Of a stretch of 64,000 bases of DNA, positions 14,906-22,125 are shown in pieces; within the stretch, counting starts at the first letter, position 1, and the number at the start of each line of letters is the position of its first letter. The DNA comes from Paenibacillus tuaregi (GTDB taxonomy: Bacteria > Bacillota > Bacilli > Paenibacillales > Paenibacillaceae): NCBI RefSeq assembly GCF_900086655.1, contig NZ_LT575476.1, positions 868,465 to 932,464 of the forward strand, in the 5' to 3' direction. Both the position numbers and the translations under genes were made by a program. Below the pieces are notes generated by a model that had not been told where the DNA came from, did not search any database, and was given only the letters and a program-made list of their open reading frames with translations.

Positions 14906-15087
14906 CAGGAGTTGAAAGGCTAAATGACTGGCTATGAGATGCCTGGGGCGGCAAGGCTGTGAGGACCCACTTGGATACCAAGGTTATCAAAAAGTCTAAA
15001 ACAGGCCTCTTTATTAAAACCTCGGCAGCCATGGACGAGAAAATATTGCCCTGGGCTGCCCACCAGCTAGAGAAGAGAGAAAACTAA
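14902..15087 (+). pseudogene. Short open frame interrupted by one TGA, remnant of an unknown gene
   Basis: From GTG 14902 (overlapping the rlaP stop) to TAA 15087 the frame is open except for TGA at 14935. It reads VTGVERLNDWL, stop, DAWGGKAVRTHLDTKVIKKSK, TGLFIKTSAAMDEK and ILPWAAHQLEKREN. A single C-to-T change of a CGA codon would explain the stop. Protein-like composition on both sides suggests a once-intact 61-residue partner of rlaP. The family is not recognised. Its end overlaps the convergent DUF4181 gene. Confidence 0.4.
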
Positions 15088-15420
15088 AGTTACACCGAGA
15101 ATGAGTACAATAAGTGAAACCATATATTCTTTGGAATCTCGTAGATACTTCCAATCTACAAATGTTCGAAAACCAGCCGTTATTGTTATAAATAAAATAA
15201 AAAACCATTTTAGAGTATTGCCTTTCAGTGTATCTTCAACAAGAAGAACAATACAAGTGGTAATACCTATGAGAGCTAGTATAATCAGACCCCATGTTTC
15301 TACTTTCCTGCCTATACGTGGAAGCTCTTCTTTCTCATTCGTTCCAACAATCCACCTTCTCAAGAAATAACGAGAAATAACGATAGTTATAATTATGGCA
15401 CTCATTATAGTATTTCCCAT
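15067..15420 (-). CDS. DUF4181-like small membrane protein
   Basis: 117 residues with four predicted spans (about 3-20, 43-62, 70-87, 98-116). The segment NEKEELPRIGRKVETWG before span 2 resembles DUF4181 proteins of Bacillus-type bacteria, whose function is unknown. Start ATG 15420 with AGGGGATG upstream. It faces the RNA island and overlaps the end of the 14902-15087 remnant. Confidence 0.6.
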   Translation of the reverse strand: MGNTIMSAIIITIVISRYFLRRWIVGTNEKEELPRIGRKVETWGLIILALIGITTCIVLLVEDTLKGNTLKWFFILFITITAGFRTFVDWKYLRDSKEYMVSLIVLILGVTLVFSLL

Positions 15421-15538
15421 GACAAAACATCCCCTGTTTCATGTCTTGAAAATAATATTACCATAATATGTATTATCATCGGAAACAATTATGTGTGAGC
15501 CACTGACCTTTAATGTGGATCATTCCTTTCCAATGAAA

Positions 15539-15584
15539 CAGCCCGTAAGGACGACATTACGTCCTTTACGGGCTGTATTTTTTC
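15539..15584. terminator. Terminator hairpin downstream of the MFS gene
   Basis: CAGCCCGTAAGGACG (15539-15553), loop ACATTA, CGTCCTTTACGGGCTG (15560-15575, one bulged T). TATTTTTTC follows on the plus strand and TTTC on the minus strand. It ends the minus-strand MFS transcript and may also stop read-through from the plus strand. Confidence 0.7.
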
Positions 15585-15631
15585 TGAAACTATAAAGGAA
15601 TCTAGAGATACACGGCATACCGATGGATGCC

Positions 15632-16831
15632 TCAAAGCTTAAATTGCCTGTTTGTTTCTGCAGCAGTTTTTCGGGTTAATGGCAGCAGGATCAGCATATA
15701 CAGAAGCGCAATACCGCCTATGCACAGGTACGAGAGCTTTAGACCGAAGGAATCCGCAAGTAAGCTGCTTGAGATCGGCCCGATCATCATGCCGATGGAG
15801 TAGGCTGTGTTATATATGGCAAAGGTGGTGCCGTAAGAAGCCTGCCCGCTTTGTTCCGAAATGTCGGCAAGCTCAGGAAGGCAGGGGGCAAGTACAATCC
15901 CCATACTAACTCCCAGCAGGGCCAAGGCCGCCGCTTGTATCCAGATTGAGTTTGGAAGGGCGGCTAACGGCAAGCTGATGGAGACCATAACAAGTCCAAT
16001 GAGCAGGGTTTTTATATTGCCCATTTTGCTAGATAGAGCACCTATTAAAGGGGTGGCTACACCGTAGGCTAAGGTAGGAATGATAAACAGCATGCCAATG
16101 TAACCCGGTTCAGCTTTAAATTTCTCCTGCAGATGCAGCGGCAGTGTAGGCTCCAGGACGCTGGGCACAGCCGCGCCAATAATGATGACCCCTGCGATCA
16201 GCATAATTTTTCGGTTGCGAAGCATACCAAAAGGAGACACAAAATCACTGGATTTCCTCTCCGGCAAGTCACGTAACAAAAAGAGACGAAGCAGCCCATC
16301 CACGATGGCAAGGCCGGCCGCAAGGAAGAACGGCAGCTTATAGCCACCTAATTGATACAGCCATCCGCCTAGCGCTGGCCCTAGTAACATTCCCGCCGCT
16401 TGCCCTGACAGGGCCAGCCCCATAGCTTTTCCACGTTCCTCGGAAGGATAGAGGTCGGCAAGAATGGCGAGGCCAGAGGTCCAAGTAACCGCAGCGGCCA
16501 GCCCCTGCAGAGCTCTTGCAGTTATAAGCATCCCGAAATTCTCCGCAAAAGCAAAGATAAGCGTGGACGCCGCAAGCCCAAGCAGTCCCCACAGCATAGG
16601 ACCCCGGCGCCCAATCCGGTCAGATAATGCCCCGAAAATTGGAGTTGCAATAAACAATACCAGGGCATAACTCCCGAATAGTAGTCCTATTTCTGACTGT
16701 GAGACACCAAGCGATGCCGCATACTTAGGAAGGATAGGTACTACAAGCCCGTAAATTAACATGTCCAAGAAAATAGCTAAACCGACTACCAGCAGAGCAG
16801 ATTTCTGTTGGGTCCTAAAGATAGTACTCAT
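15632..16831 (-). CDS. MFS drug-exporter-type transporter (DHA1-like, 12 spans)
   Basis: About 399 residues from ATG 16831 (GGAGG 5 nt upstream; a TTG at 16843 is in frame but overlaps that box). Twelve hydrophobic segments. Motif A is GALSDRIGRRGPM after span 2, and the antiporter motif C is GMLLGPALGGW in span 5. This pattern fits proton-driven drug export rather than uptake. It is divergent from a PadR regulator, and each promoter carries the same 18-bp operator candidate, a classic efflux pump-repressor pair. Substrate unknown. Confidence 0.85.
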   Translation of the reverse strand: MSTIFRTQQKSALLVVGLAIFLDMLIYGLVVPILPKYAASLGVSQSEIGLLFGSYALVLFIATPIFGALSDRIGRRGPMLWGLLGLAASTLIFAFAENFGMLITARALQGLAAAVTWTSGLAILADLYPSEERGKAMGLALSGQAAGMLLGPALGGWLYQLGGYKLPFFLAAGLAIVDGLLRLFLLRDLPERKSSDFVSPFGMLRNRKIMLIAGVIIIGAAVPSVLEPTLPLHLQEKFKAEPGYIGMLFIIPTLAYGVATPLIGALSSKMGNIKTLLIGLVMVSISLPLAALPNSIWIQAAALALLGVSMGIVLAPCLPELADISEQSGQASYGTTFAIYNTAYSIGMMIGPISSSLLADSFGLKLSYLCIGGIALLYMLILLPLTRKTAAETNRQFKL

Positions 16832-16873
16832 ACAAACCTCCAAATATAATCTGACTTAATTACTATACATTTA

Positions 16874-16891
16874 ATACTAAAATTATAGTAT
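16874..16891 (-). promoter_or_regulatory. PadR operator candidate near the MFS start
   Basis: ATACTAAAATTATAGTAT, 43 nt upstream of the MFS ATG. Its arms ATACT/AGTAT form an inverted repeat. The exact reverse complement occurs at 17018-17035 near the regulator gene. Confidence 0.7.
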
Positions 16892-17017
16892 TCTTCATGT
16901 CTGCATTATAAAACAGGGCAACCGGAGTGTAAAGAGGAAGAAAGTAAATATATGTAAGAATAAATATCGCGTAGTGGTTATAGAGCATAAATTCACTTAT
17001 ACTAATTGAGAGAGGGA

Positions 17018-17035
17018 ATACTATAATTTTAGTAT
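17018..17035 (+). promoter_or_regulatory. PadR operator candidate near the padR-type gene
   Basis: ATACTATAATTTTAGTAT, the exact reverse complement of the site at 16874-16891, lying 34 nt before the regulator start. It includes a TATAAT that may be the -10 box, so binding would give autorepression. Matching arms extend by one or two bases on each side (AATACT...AGTATT). Confidence 0.7.
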
Positions 17036-17068
17036 TTCATAACTTCATATGGAGTGGAGCGAAGAGGA

Positions 17069-17617
17069 ATGACAATTGTTATGGTGCTTGGACTTTTATT
17101 AAAATACGGTCCTATGTCCGGGTATGAAATTCAGCAGACAATGCAATCAGCGAAGACAGATAAATGGGCTTACGTGCAGCCCGCATCCATATACCATGCT
17201 TTAAGAAAACTGGAAAAAGACGGATTGGTCATTTTGCAAAATTTGGAGCAGACAGGAAACCGCTCGAAAGCCATCTACTCCATTACGTCTAAAGGGAAGG
17301 AAGAGTTTGACAGCATGCTTATTAGTTCGTTTAAAAAAGCATCTGTTGTTTTTCCGAGTGCCCTGTATACCGTTCTTACTTTTATGGATGAAGCACCAAG
17401 AGAAAGTATCCTTGATGCCTTGAGCGTGCAGCAGCAGGCGATTCAAAGTATCTATGATGAGATGAAAGAGGGGCAGCGGGAAAAGGAAAAGTACTCGGAA
17501 ATTCCGCAAAATGTATCGCTAATTTTTGAAAATATGTATGATCAGTGTGAACTGCAGTTGAAATTTCTGGAGGAGCTAAGACAGGGCCTGCTCAAAGAAA
17601 TGGATAAAGAAAGCTGA
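17069..17617 (+). CDS. PadR-family transcriptional repressor
   Basis: About 182 residues. The winged helix is LGLLLKYGPMSGYEIQQTMQ ... VQPASIYHALRKLEKDGLV, typical of PadR; the C-terminal half is the dimerising helical domain (PadR subfamily 2). Start is uncertain between GTG 17054, ATG 17069 (GGAGTGGAG 9 nt upstream) and ATG 17081. It is divergent from the MFS exporter and probably represses both genes, releasing DNA on ligand binding. A GNAT gene follows 31 nt later. Confidence 0.85.
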   Translation: MTIVMVLGLLLKYGPMSGYEIQQTMQSAKTDKWAYVQPASIYHALRKLEKDGLVILQNLEQTGNRSKAIYSITSKGKEEFDSMLISSFKKASVVFPSALYTVLTFMDEAPRESILDALSVQQQAIQSIYDEMKEGQREKEKYSEIPQNVSLIFENMYDQCELQLKFLEELRQGLLKEMDKES

Positions 17618-17648
17618 GGGTTATTTCTTGGGAAAGGAGCATTTCAAT

Positions 17649-18104
17649 TTGAACATACGCAAAGCCAATATGCATGAAGCTGGTGTTCTAAGCGATCTAT
17701 CCTTTCGTTCTAAAGCCCATTGGGGCTATAGTGACGAGTTCATGGAAGCCTGCCGGGAGGACTTAACGGTTACGTCTGAGTATATTGCAACTTCTCTAGT
17801 GTTTGTTTTAGAAGATGAGGGTCAGATTAAGGGCTTCTTCGGCCTGGAGCAAGAGGATGGTAGCTGGCTGCTTAAGGACTTATTTGTTGAGCCTGAAGAA
17901 ATCGGACGAGGATACGGTAAAGCTCTCTGGCGATACATGCAGAACGCTGCCAGAGATTTGGGTGTTCGTAAACTTACCATCCATAGTGAGCCCCATGCGG
18001 AGAATTTCTATTTAAGGATGGGAGCGAAGCGGATCGGAGAGATTGCCTCGACGGTCTTTGAAGGGAGAAAGCTGCCATTGCTAGAGATAGAGATTAGTAG
18101 GTAA
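17649..18104 (+). CDS. GNAT-family N-acetyltransferase
   Basis: 151 residues from TTG 17649, with AAAGGAG 9 nt upstream; this gives the family start MNIRKANMHEAGVLSDLS. The acetyl-CoA binding motif A is LLKDLFVEPEEIGRGYGKALW (G-x-G-x-G-K/A type), with motif B HSEPHAENFYLRMGAKRIGE. Substrate unknown; being behind padR it may modify a toxic small molecule handled by the exporter. Confidence 0.82.
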   Translation: MNIRKANMHEAGVLSDLSFRSKAHWGYSDEFMEACREDLTVTSEYIATSLVFVLEDEGQIKGFFGLEQEDGSWLLKDLFVEPEEIGRGYGKALWRYMQNAARDLGVRKLTIHSEPHAENFYLRMGAKRIGEIASTVFEGRKLPLLEIEISR

Positions 18105-18140
18105 TTTTGCAAATGTTGAGGGGGGAATCAGAGACGCGGG

Positions 18141-18335
18141 ATGAAATCCAGCAATTATGAACCGGCAAATTATAGTTCTAAATTTACTCTGGGACTTCAT
18201 TATTTCTGGGGAGGTCATGTGTGGGTCTCACATCAATACGAAACGAAGGATACGGGCTTTAAAGAGTGGGTTTCGTTAGATCTAAGGCTTGTAGATGGAA
18301 AATGGAAAGCATTGAATGTGTATATAGCTCCTTAA
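18141..18335 (+). CDS. Short hypothetical protein, possibly the tail of a larger lost gene
   Basis: 64 residues, MKSSNYEPANYSSKFTLG, then LHYFWGGHVWVSHQYE and ending VDGKWKALNVYIAP. The ending (DGKWKAxxVY) looks like the last beta strands of a small NTF2-like or lipoprotein domain. A run of G residues is 15 nt upstream of the ATG. No signal peptide. It may be a gene fragment. Confidence 0.35.
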   Translation: MKSSNYEPANYSSKFTLGLHYFWGGHVWVSHQYETKDTGFKEWVSLDLRLVDGKWKALNVYIAP

Positions 18336-18542
18336 TAAAGAACCGCTCCTTTGGTAAATGGTGGGCCATACTTCCAATTTACCAAAAGACGATTTCTTTT
18401 TGTGTTTTTAATTGGGGACGCGCCTGGAAGAAATCTTCGTTCGGCAGCGTCCTTAGTACAGACAAAGGGCCACCCCGGATCAAACGATCCTTAGGGCGGC
18501 CCGTATCATTCTCAAAATTTTAAACATGCGGTAAGGAATACT
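18336..18542. other. Non-coding gap with an inverted repeat
   Basis: TTTGGTAAAT (about 18350) and ATTTACCAAA (about 18377) form a hairpin that could end the GNAT transcript, though no T-run follows directly. A second GC-rich patch near 18458-18505 resembles GGGCCAC...GGGCGGCCC. No gene seen. Confidence 0.4.
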
Positions 18543-18642
18543 TGGATATCTCGTTCAAGCATTTCGGAGACCACAGTGGTCGTAAGATCACTCGGCATCG
18601 CAGCGCCCCAAAGGGGAACCTTCTTAAGTTCATTTTACATAA
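18543..18642 (+). repeat. Dispersed intergenic repeat, copy A
   Basis: About 100 bp closely matching 48218-48319. Shared blocks include TTCAAGCATTTCGGAGAC, CACTCGGCATCGCAG and AGTTCATTTTA. Copy A lacks the left arm that makes a 13-bp hairpin in copy B. Its right end covers the stop codon of the VanZ-like gene. No coding frame. Function unknown. Confidence 0.75.
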
Positions 18643-19156
18643 CAGGTTTTCCATGATTACGAGGCTGCGGCGATCTCGTCATCATCCAAGCCCGGTACAC
18701 TCCATACCCCAGCAAGCCCCCAAATGTGTTCAAAATCAGATCATCTACGTCAAACGTACCGATCGCCAGGATCAACTGGGAGGTCTCCAGCCCCAGGCTG
18801 AAGGTGAAGGACAGCATCAATACCTTGGACCAAGGGTTCGACATGCCTCTTAACAGAAGCGGGAGCAGCATCCCGAAAGGCATGAAGATCAGGATATTCC
18901 CGGCAAAATTCACCCAGCTGTGCAGGGTAGCCTGTTCGAAATACGTGAAAATCTCATGGAAAGGAACAAGATTCGCTCTGACCGTCAGCTGGTCCATAAT
19001 GATCTCAGGACTGTGCCAATGCGCCTTTAGCTGCTGCTTGATAAAATGCAGGTCAATGCTGTGGAACTTAAACAGAATAATCCTAACTACAATATACATA
19101 TAAGCGGCAAACATCGCCGCAATCACTAGGCTGCTGCTTATTCTTTTGGTATTCAC
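18635..19156 (-). CDS. VanZ-like membrane protein
   Basis: 173 residues from GTG 19156 (AGGG 7 nt upstream; TTG 19162 is a poorer alternative). Four or five spans. VanZ-family hallmarks: NLVPFHEIF, NFAGNILIFMPFGMLLPLL, FSLGLETSQL and FDVDDLILNTFGGLLGY. The vancomycin-cluster member gives low-level teicoplanin resistance; most chromosomal members have no known role. Stands alone between two long non-coding stretches. Confidence 0.85.
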   Translation of the reverse strand: MNTKRISSSLVIAAMFAAYMYIVVRIILFKFHSIDLHFIKQQLKAHWHSPEIIMDQLTVRANLVPFHEIFTYFEQATLHSWVNFAGNILIFMPFGMLLPLLLRGMSNPWSKVLMLSFTFSLGLETSQLILAIGTFDVDDLILNTFGGLLGYGVYRAWMMTRSPQPRNHGKPVM

Positions 19157-19591
19157 TATCAATCCCTCATTTCGAGCTGTTCTTTGTCTTGTATTTCAAA
19201 GATAAAGCACAAAATTTAAGATTAAGTGGGGAAAAGATAAAGATTTCCTTAAGCTTTCATAGACGGACTTAAAGGTTTGCCTACCTATGTGTTTCTTTGC
19301 TCCTTAACTCTCTGGATAAGAATCGGCGTGCCCCTTATTTATTTCCCCGCGTTAAAAAATCTCACCTGGCCCTCCTAGCCCATTCACTCACTGGATTACA
19401 ATGTACCTTTTTTGAAGGTGTTTCTAACCTATATGGTGTTTTCTTAGGCTTAAAACGGTTCTTTTATGTTATATACATGTTAGGTTTATGATAGATAAAG
19501 ACAAGTTGAAGCATAAATTCGAAAGTTTAACAATATTAAACCGCTTACATTTAAGTATTAAAAGTTTTATCTGTAAATCATGTTATTTATA
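19157..19591. other. Non-coding AT-rich stretch
   Basis: No credible gene. A plus-strand frame near 19297-19491 is open but has no ribosome binding site and unlikely composition. The right end leads into the promoter of the ROK regulator. Confidence 0.5.
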
Positions 19592-19620
19592 TTGACATAA
19601 TATAATGCTGTGACTATTAT
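19592..19620 (+). promoter_or_regulatory. Near-consensus sigma-A promoter for the ROK regulator
   Basis: TTGACA at 19592-19597, 17-nt spacer, TATTAT at 19615-19620. The leader to the GTG at 19749 would be about 120 nt. Confidence 0.7.
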
Positions 19621-19748
19621 TATAAATATCACTGGAGAATATAAATAAAAATCGACATATTTTAAGTGGATTATTTCGTTAAAAACATTAAAAATCAGTC
19701 AAAATCCTCGTTAATTAATTCACTGGTGAAAATAATGGAGGATGAATA

Positions 19749-20906
19749 GTGAAAAAACATGACCAGGATTTCATGAAACGCCAGAATCGGCTGACGGTGT
19801 TTGAAATCATCAAGAACCAGCAGCCGATCTCCCGGGCTTCCATCGCGAAGCAGACTGGGATGAGCCCGACCACGGTAAGCCGGATTGTTGGGGAGCTGAC
19901 AGAAGAGGGGTATCTGCTCGAATCTGAGCAGGTCTCTGCGGGATTGGGCCGCAAATCGACACTGCTGGAAATGGTGGATGCCGCAGTGCTCTCTGTGGGT
20001 GTCGAGCTGGACCGCCATCAGGTGAACATCGGGATTGTCGATTTGCAGGGCAATGTAATTGCGAGTGCCCAGTATCCGAGGTCCCTGGAGGAGAGCGCGG
20101 AGGTTACCCTTAAGCGGGTGGGGGACGAGATTGTCCGGCTGACGAAATCGAATGACATCGAATGTGACCGGATCATTGGGGTTGGCGTAGGGCTACCGGG
20201 CATCGTGGACAACGATACGGGAGAGGTTATTTTCTCCGTACAGCTTGGATGGAGGAATGTTCCTATTGCGGAGAAGCTTAAGGTTATCACCGGGTATGAC
20301 GTGGCGGTGGATAACGAGCTTAAGACCAAGGCCCTTGCTGAACATATGAAGGGGGCCGCAAGCGGTTCGCAGCGGACGGTGCTGCTAGGCTTCGGGAACG
20401 GAGTCGGCTCCGCGTTCATCGTAGAGGGAGAGATCTACCGGGGCAAAACGAACAGTGCCGGAGAAATCGGCCATACCACGATTGACCCGAACGGCATGCT
20501 GTGCGACTGCGGGAAGGCCGGTTGCCTTCAGACCTACATCAATATCAACTCCCTGCTGTCGGAGGCGAACAAGGTCCGGCCGATCCGCTCGATCGAGGAG
20601 CTGTTCGCAGCCAAGCATGCAGGGGAACGCTGGGCTGCCTACCTCATTGAACGCGCACTGATGTACATGGCGATCACCATTAACAATGTGGTGTGCATGT
20701 ACAACCCGGACAGCGTTATCCTGAGCGGGGAGCTGGCGGACAAATTCCCGGAGATTTTCGATGAAGTGGTTGATCTGTGTTATTCAAAGTACGTATGGGA
20801 GCCGCTGCGGGGTGCTTTCCGGATCTTTAAGTCTGAGCTGCATGACCAGGGCGTGGTGATCGGCTCGGGATTGATTTCACAGAATTGTTTTTTCGCCTTG
20901 AAATAG
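19749..20906 (+). CDS. ROK-family transcriptional repressor (NagC/XylR type)
   Basis: 385 residues, GTG start with GGAGGA 6 nt upstream. N-terminal HTH at about 25-65 (SRASIAKQTGMSPTTVSRIVGEL), then a ROK fold with the zinc site GHTTIDP ... CDCGKAGCLQ. Where ROK kinases have the catalytic NDAN, this protein has VDNELKTKA, so it is a sugar-sensing repressor rather than a kinase. It heads the asparaginase-peptide transporter cluster; a short tandem repeat starts at its stop codon. Likely effector: a sugar or sugar phosphate. Confidence 0.85.
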   Translation: MKKHDQDFMKRQNRLTVFEIIKNQQPISRASIAKQTGMSPTTVSRIVGELTEEGYLLESEQVSAGLGRKSTLLEMVDAAVLSVGVELDRHQVNIGIVDLQGNVIASAQYPRSLEESAEVTLKRVGDEIVRLTKSNDIECDRIIGVGVGLPGIVDNDTGEVIFSVQLGWRNVPIAEKLKVITGYDVAVDNELKTKALAEHMKGAASGSQRTVLLGFGNGVGSAFIVEGEIYRGKTNSAGEIGHTTIDPNGMLCDCGKAGCLQTYININSLLSEANKVRPIRSIEELFAAKHAGERWAAYLIERALMYMAITINNVVCMYNPDSVILSGELADKFPEIFDEVVDLCYSKYVWEPLRGAFRIFKSELHDQGVVIGSGLISQNCFFALK

Positions 20907-20977
20907 ATGGATTTTGAAATAGACGGATCTTGAAATTGATGTACCTTGAAATTGATGTACCTTGAAATTGATGTACC
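20898..20977 (+). repeat. Five tandem copies of a 16-bp unit
   Basis: Units start TTGAAAT: 20898, 20914, 20930, 20946, 20962. The last three are identical (TTGAAATTGATGTACC); the first two differ (GATGGATT, GACGGATC endings). The first unit contains the ROK stop codon. A minisatellite-like locus that may vary in copy number between strains. Confidence 0.9.
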
Positions 20978-21032
20978 TTGGAAGCAGCTGAACCGTTCAA
21001 GAACGGGCTTGACACATAAGGAGGGGACGACG

Positions 21033-22043
21033 ATGAGATTCACACCATTAGTTGAGGAGTATCGCGGCGGTGTATTGGAGAACGTGCATTACGGGGCGGT
21101 CAGCATCGTAGACGAGAAAGGACGGATCTTATACTCGGCGGGTGACCCGGAGCATATGACCTTCTTAAGATCGGCCGCTAAGCCGTTCCAGGCCATACCA
21201 GCCATGAAGCGGAGAATTGATGAGGTGTACGGGCTCACCGGACAGGAAGCGGCTCTGTTCGCAGCGTCCCACCGGGGGGAGAGCTTCCACATCGAGGCTC
21301 TGGAATCCATGCTTCGCAAGACCGGTGTCAAGGAAGAAGGGCTTCACTGCTGTGAGACCTATCCGCTGAATGAAGATGCCAAGGCCCAGAGGCATCAGGC
21401 GCGGGAAGCCAAACGGCGGATCTTCCATAACTGCTCAGGCAAGCACACAGGACTCATTGCGCTCAGCAAGCATATGGGCTGGGATGAACACACCTATTAT
21501 AAGCCGGAACACCCGGTGCAGAAAGAGATTTTGAATACGCTCTCATATATCGCGGAGGTGCCCGAAGGCTCGATCCCACAGGGGATAGATGGCTGTGGTC
21601 TGCCGATCTTTGCCCTTCCTCTACATAAAATTGCCTACTCCTTCTTGAAGTTGGCCTGCCCGGATCTCATTGAGGACCCGCAGACACGGGAAGCCGCAGC
21701 AAGGATTGCCCGGCTCATGAACGAGTACCCTGACATGATCGCGGATACCCGGTTCGTCTGCTCCGAGCTGCTGAAGGACCCGAACCTGGCTGCCAAGGGC
21801 GGCGCCAAAGGGGTCTACGGCATTGGCCTGAGACAGGAGAGATTGGGCATTTCCCTCAAGGTGTCTGACGGCTCCGAGCAGGTGTGGCCGTGCATCATCG
21901 CTTCAATTCTGGAGCGCATCGGGTATGGCAACCAGGAGACGATCGAGCGATTGTATAGACTTGTTCCGAATACGATTGTGAATGACGGTGGGACAGAAGT
22001 AGGCGAACGCCGGGCGGTGTTCGAGCTTACGCCTTCATCTTAA
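21033..22043 (+). CDS. Asparaginase, PF06089 (Rhizobium-type) family
   Basis: 336 residues; AAGGAGGGG 7 nt before the ATG. Family residues are all visible: Ser47-x-x-Lys50 in RSAAKPFQ, Ser in ASHRGE, the Cys/Lys metal site in NCSGKHTGL, GIDGCGLP, and the late Lys in GGAKGVYGIGL. This is the serine-lysine, beta-lactamase-like asparaginase family, unrelated to the classical bacterial types. No signal peptide, so cytoplasmic. It precedes a peptide-binding lipoprotein and permeases, and an aminopeptidase lies downstream, so the locus looks built for peptide and amino acid scavenging. Confidence 0.85.
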   Translation: MRFTPLVEEYRGGVLENVHYGAVSIVDEKGRILYSAGDPEHMTFLRSAAKPFQAIPAMKRRIDEVYGLTGQEAALFAASHRGESFHIEALESMLRKTGVKEEGLHCCETYPLNEDAKAQRHQAREAKRRIFHNCSGKHTGLIALSKHMGWDEHTYYKPEHPVQKEILNTLSYIAEVPEGSIPQGIDGCGLPIFALPLHKIAYSFLKLACPDLIEDPQTREAAARIARLMNEYPDMIADTRFVCSELLKDPNLAAKGGAKGVYGIGLRQERLGISLKVSDGSEQVWPCIIASILERIGYGNQETIERLYRLVPNTIVNDGGTEVGERRAVFELTPSS

Positions 22044-22125
22044 GCAAGAATAATCTCCTAATCGGTGTCTTGGGCATACCGGACTTGGAGCGATTCTATA
22101 AAACTATTTTTGAGGAGTGAAGCGA

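Noticed and set aside
14935..14937. Selenocysteine codon in the frame after rlaP
   Set aside because: No SECIS-like hairpin right after the TGA and no redox motif; a nonsense mutation is simpler.
20898..20977. CRISPR array
   Set aside because: Units are contiguous 16-mers without unique spacers and there are no cas genes.
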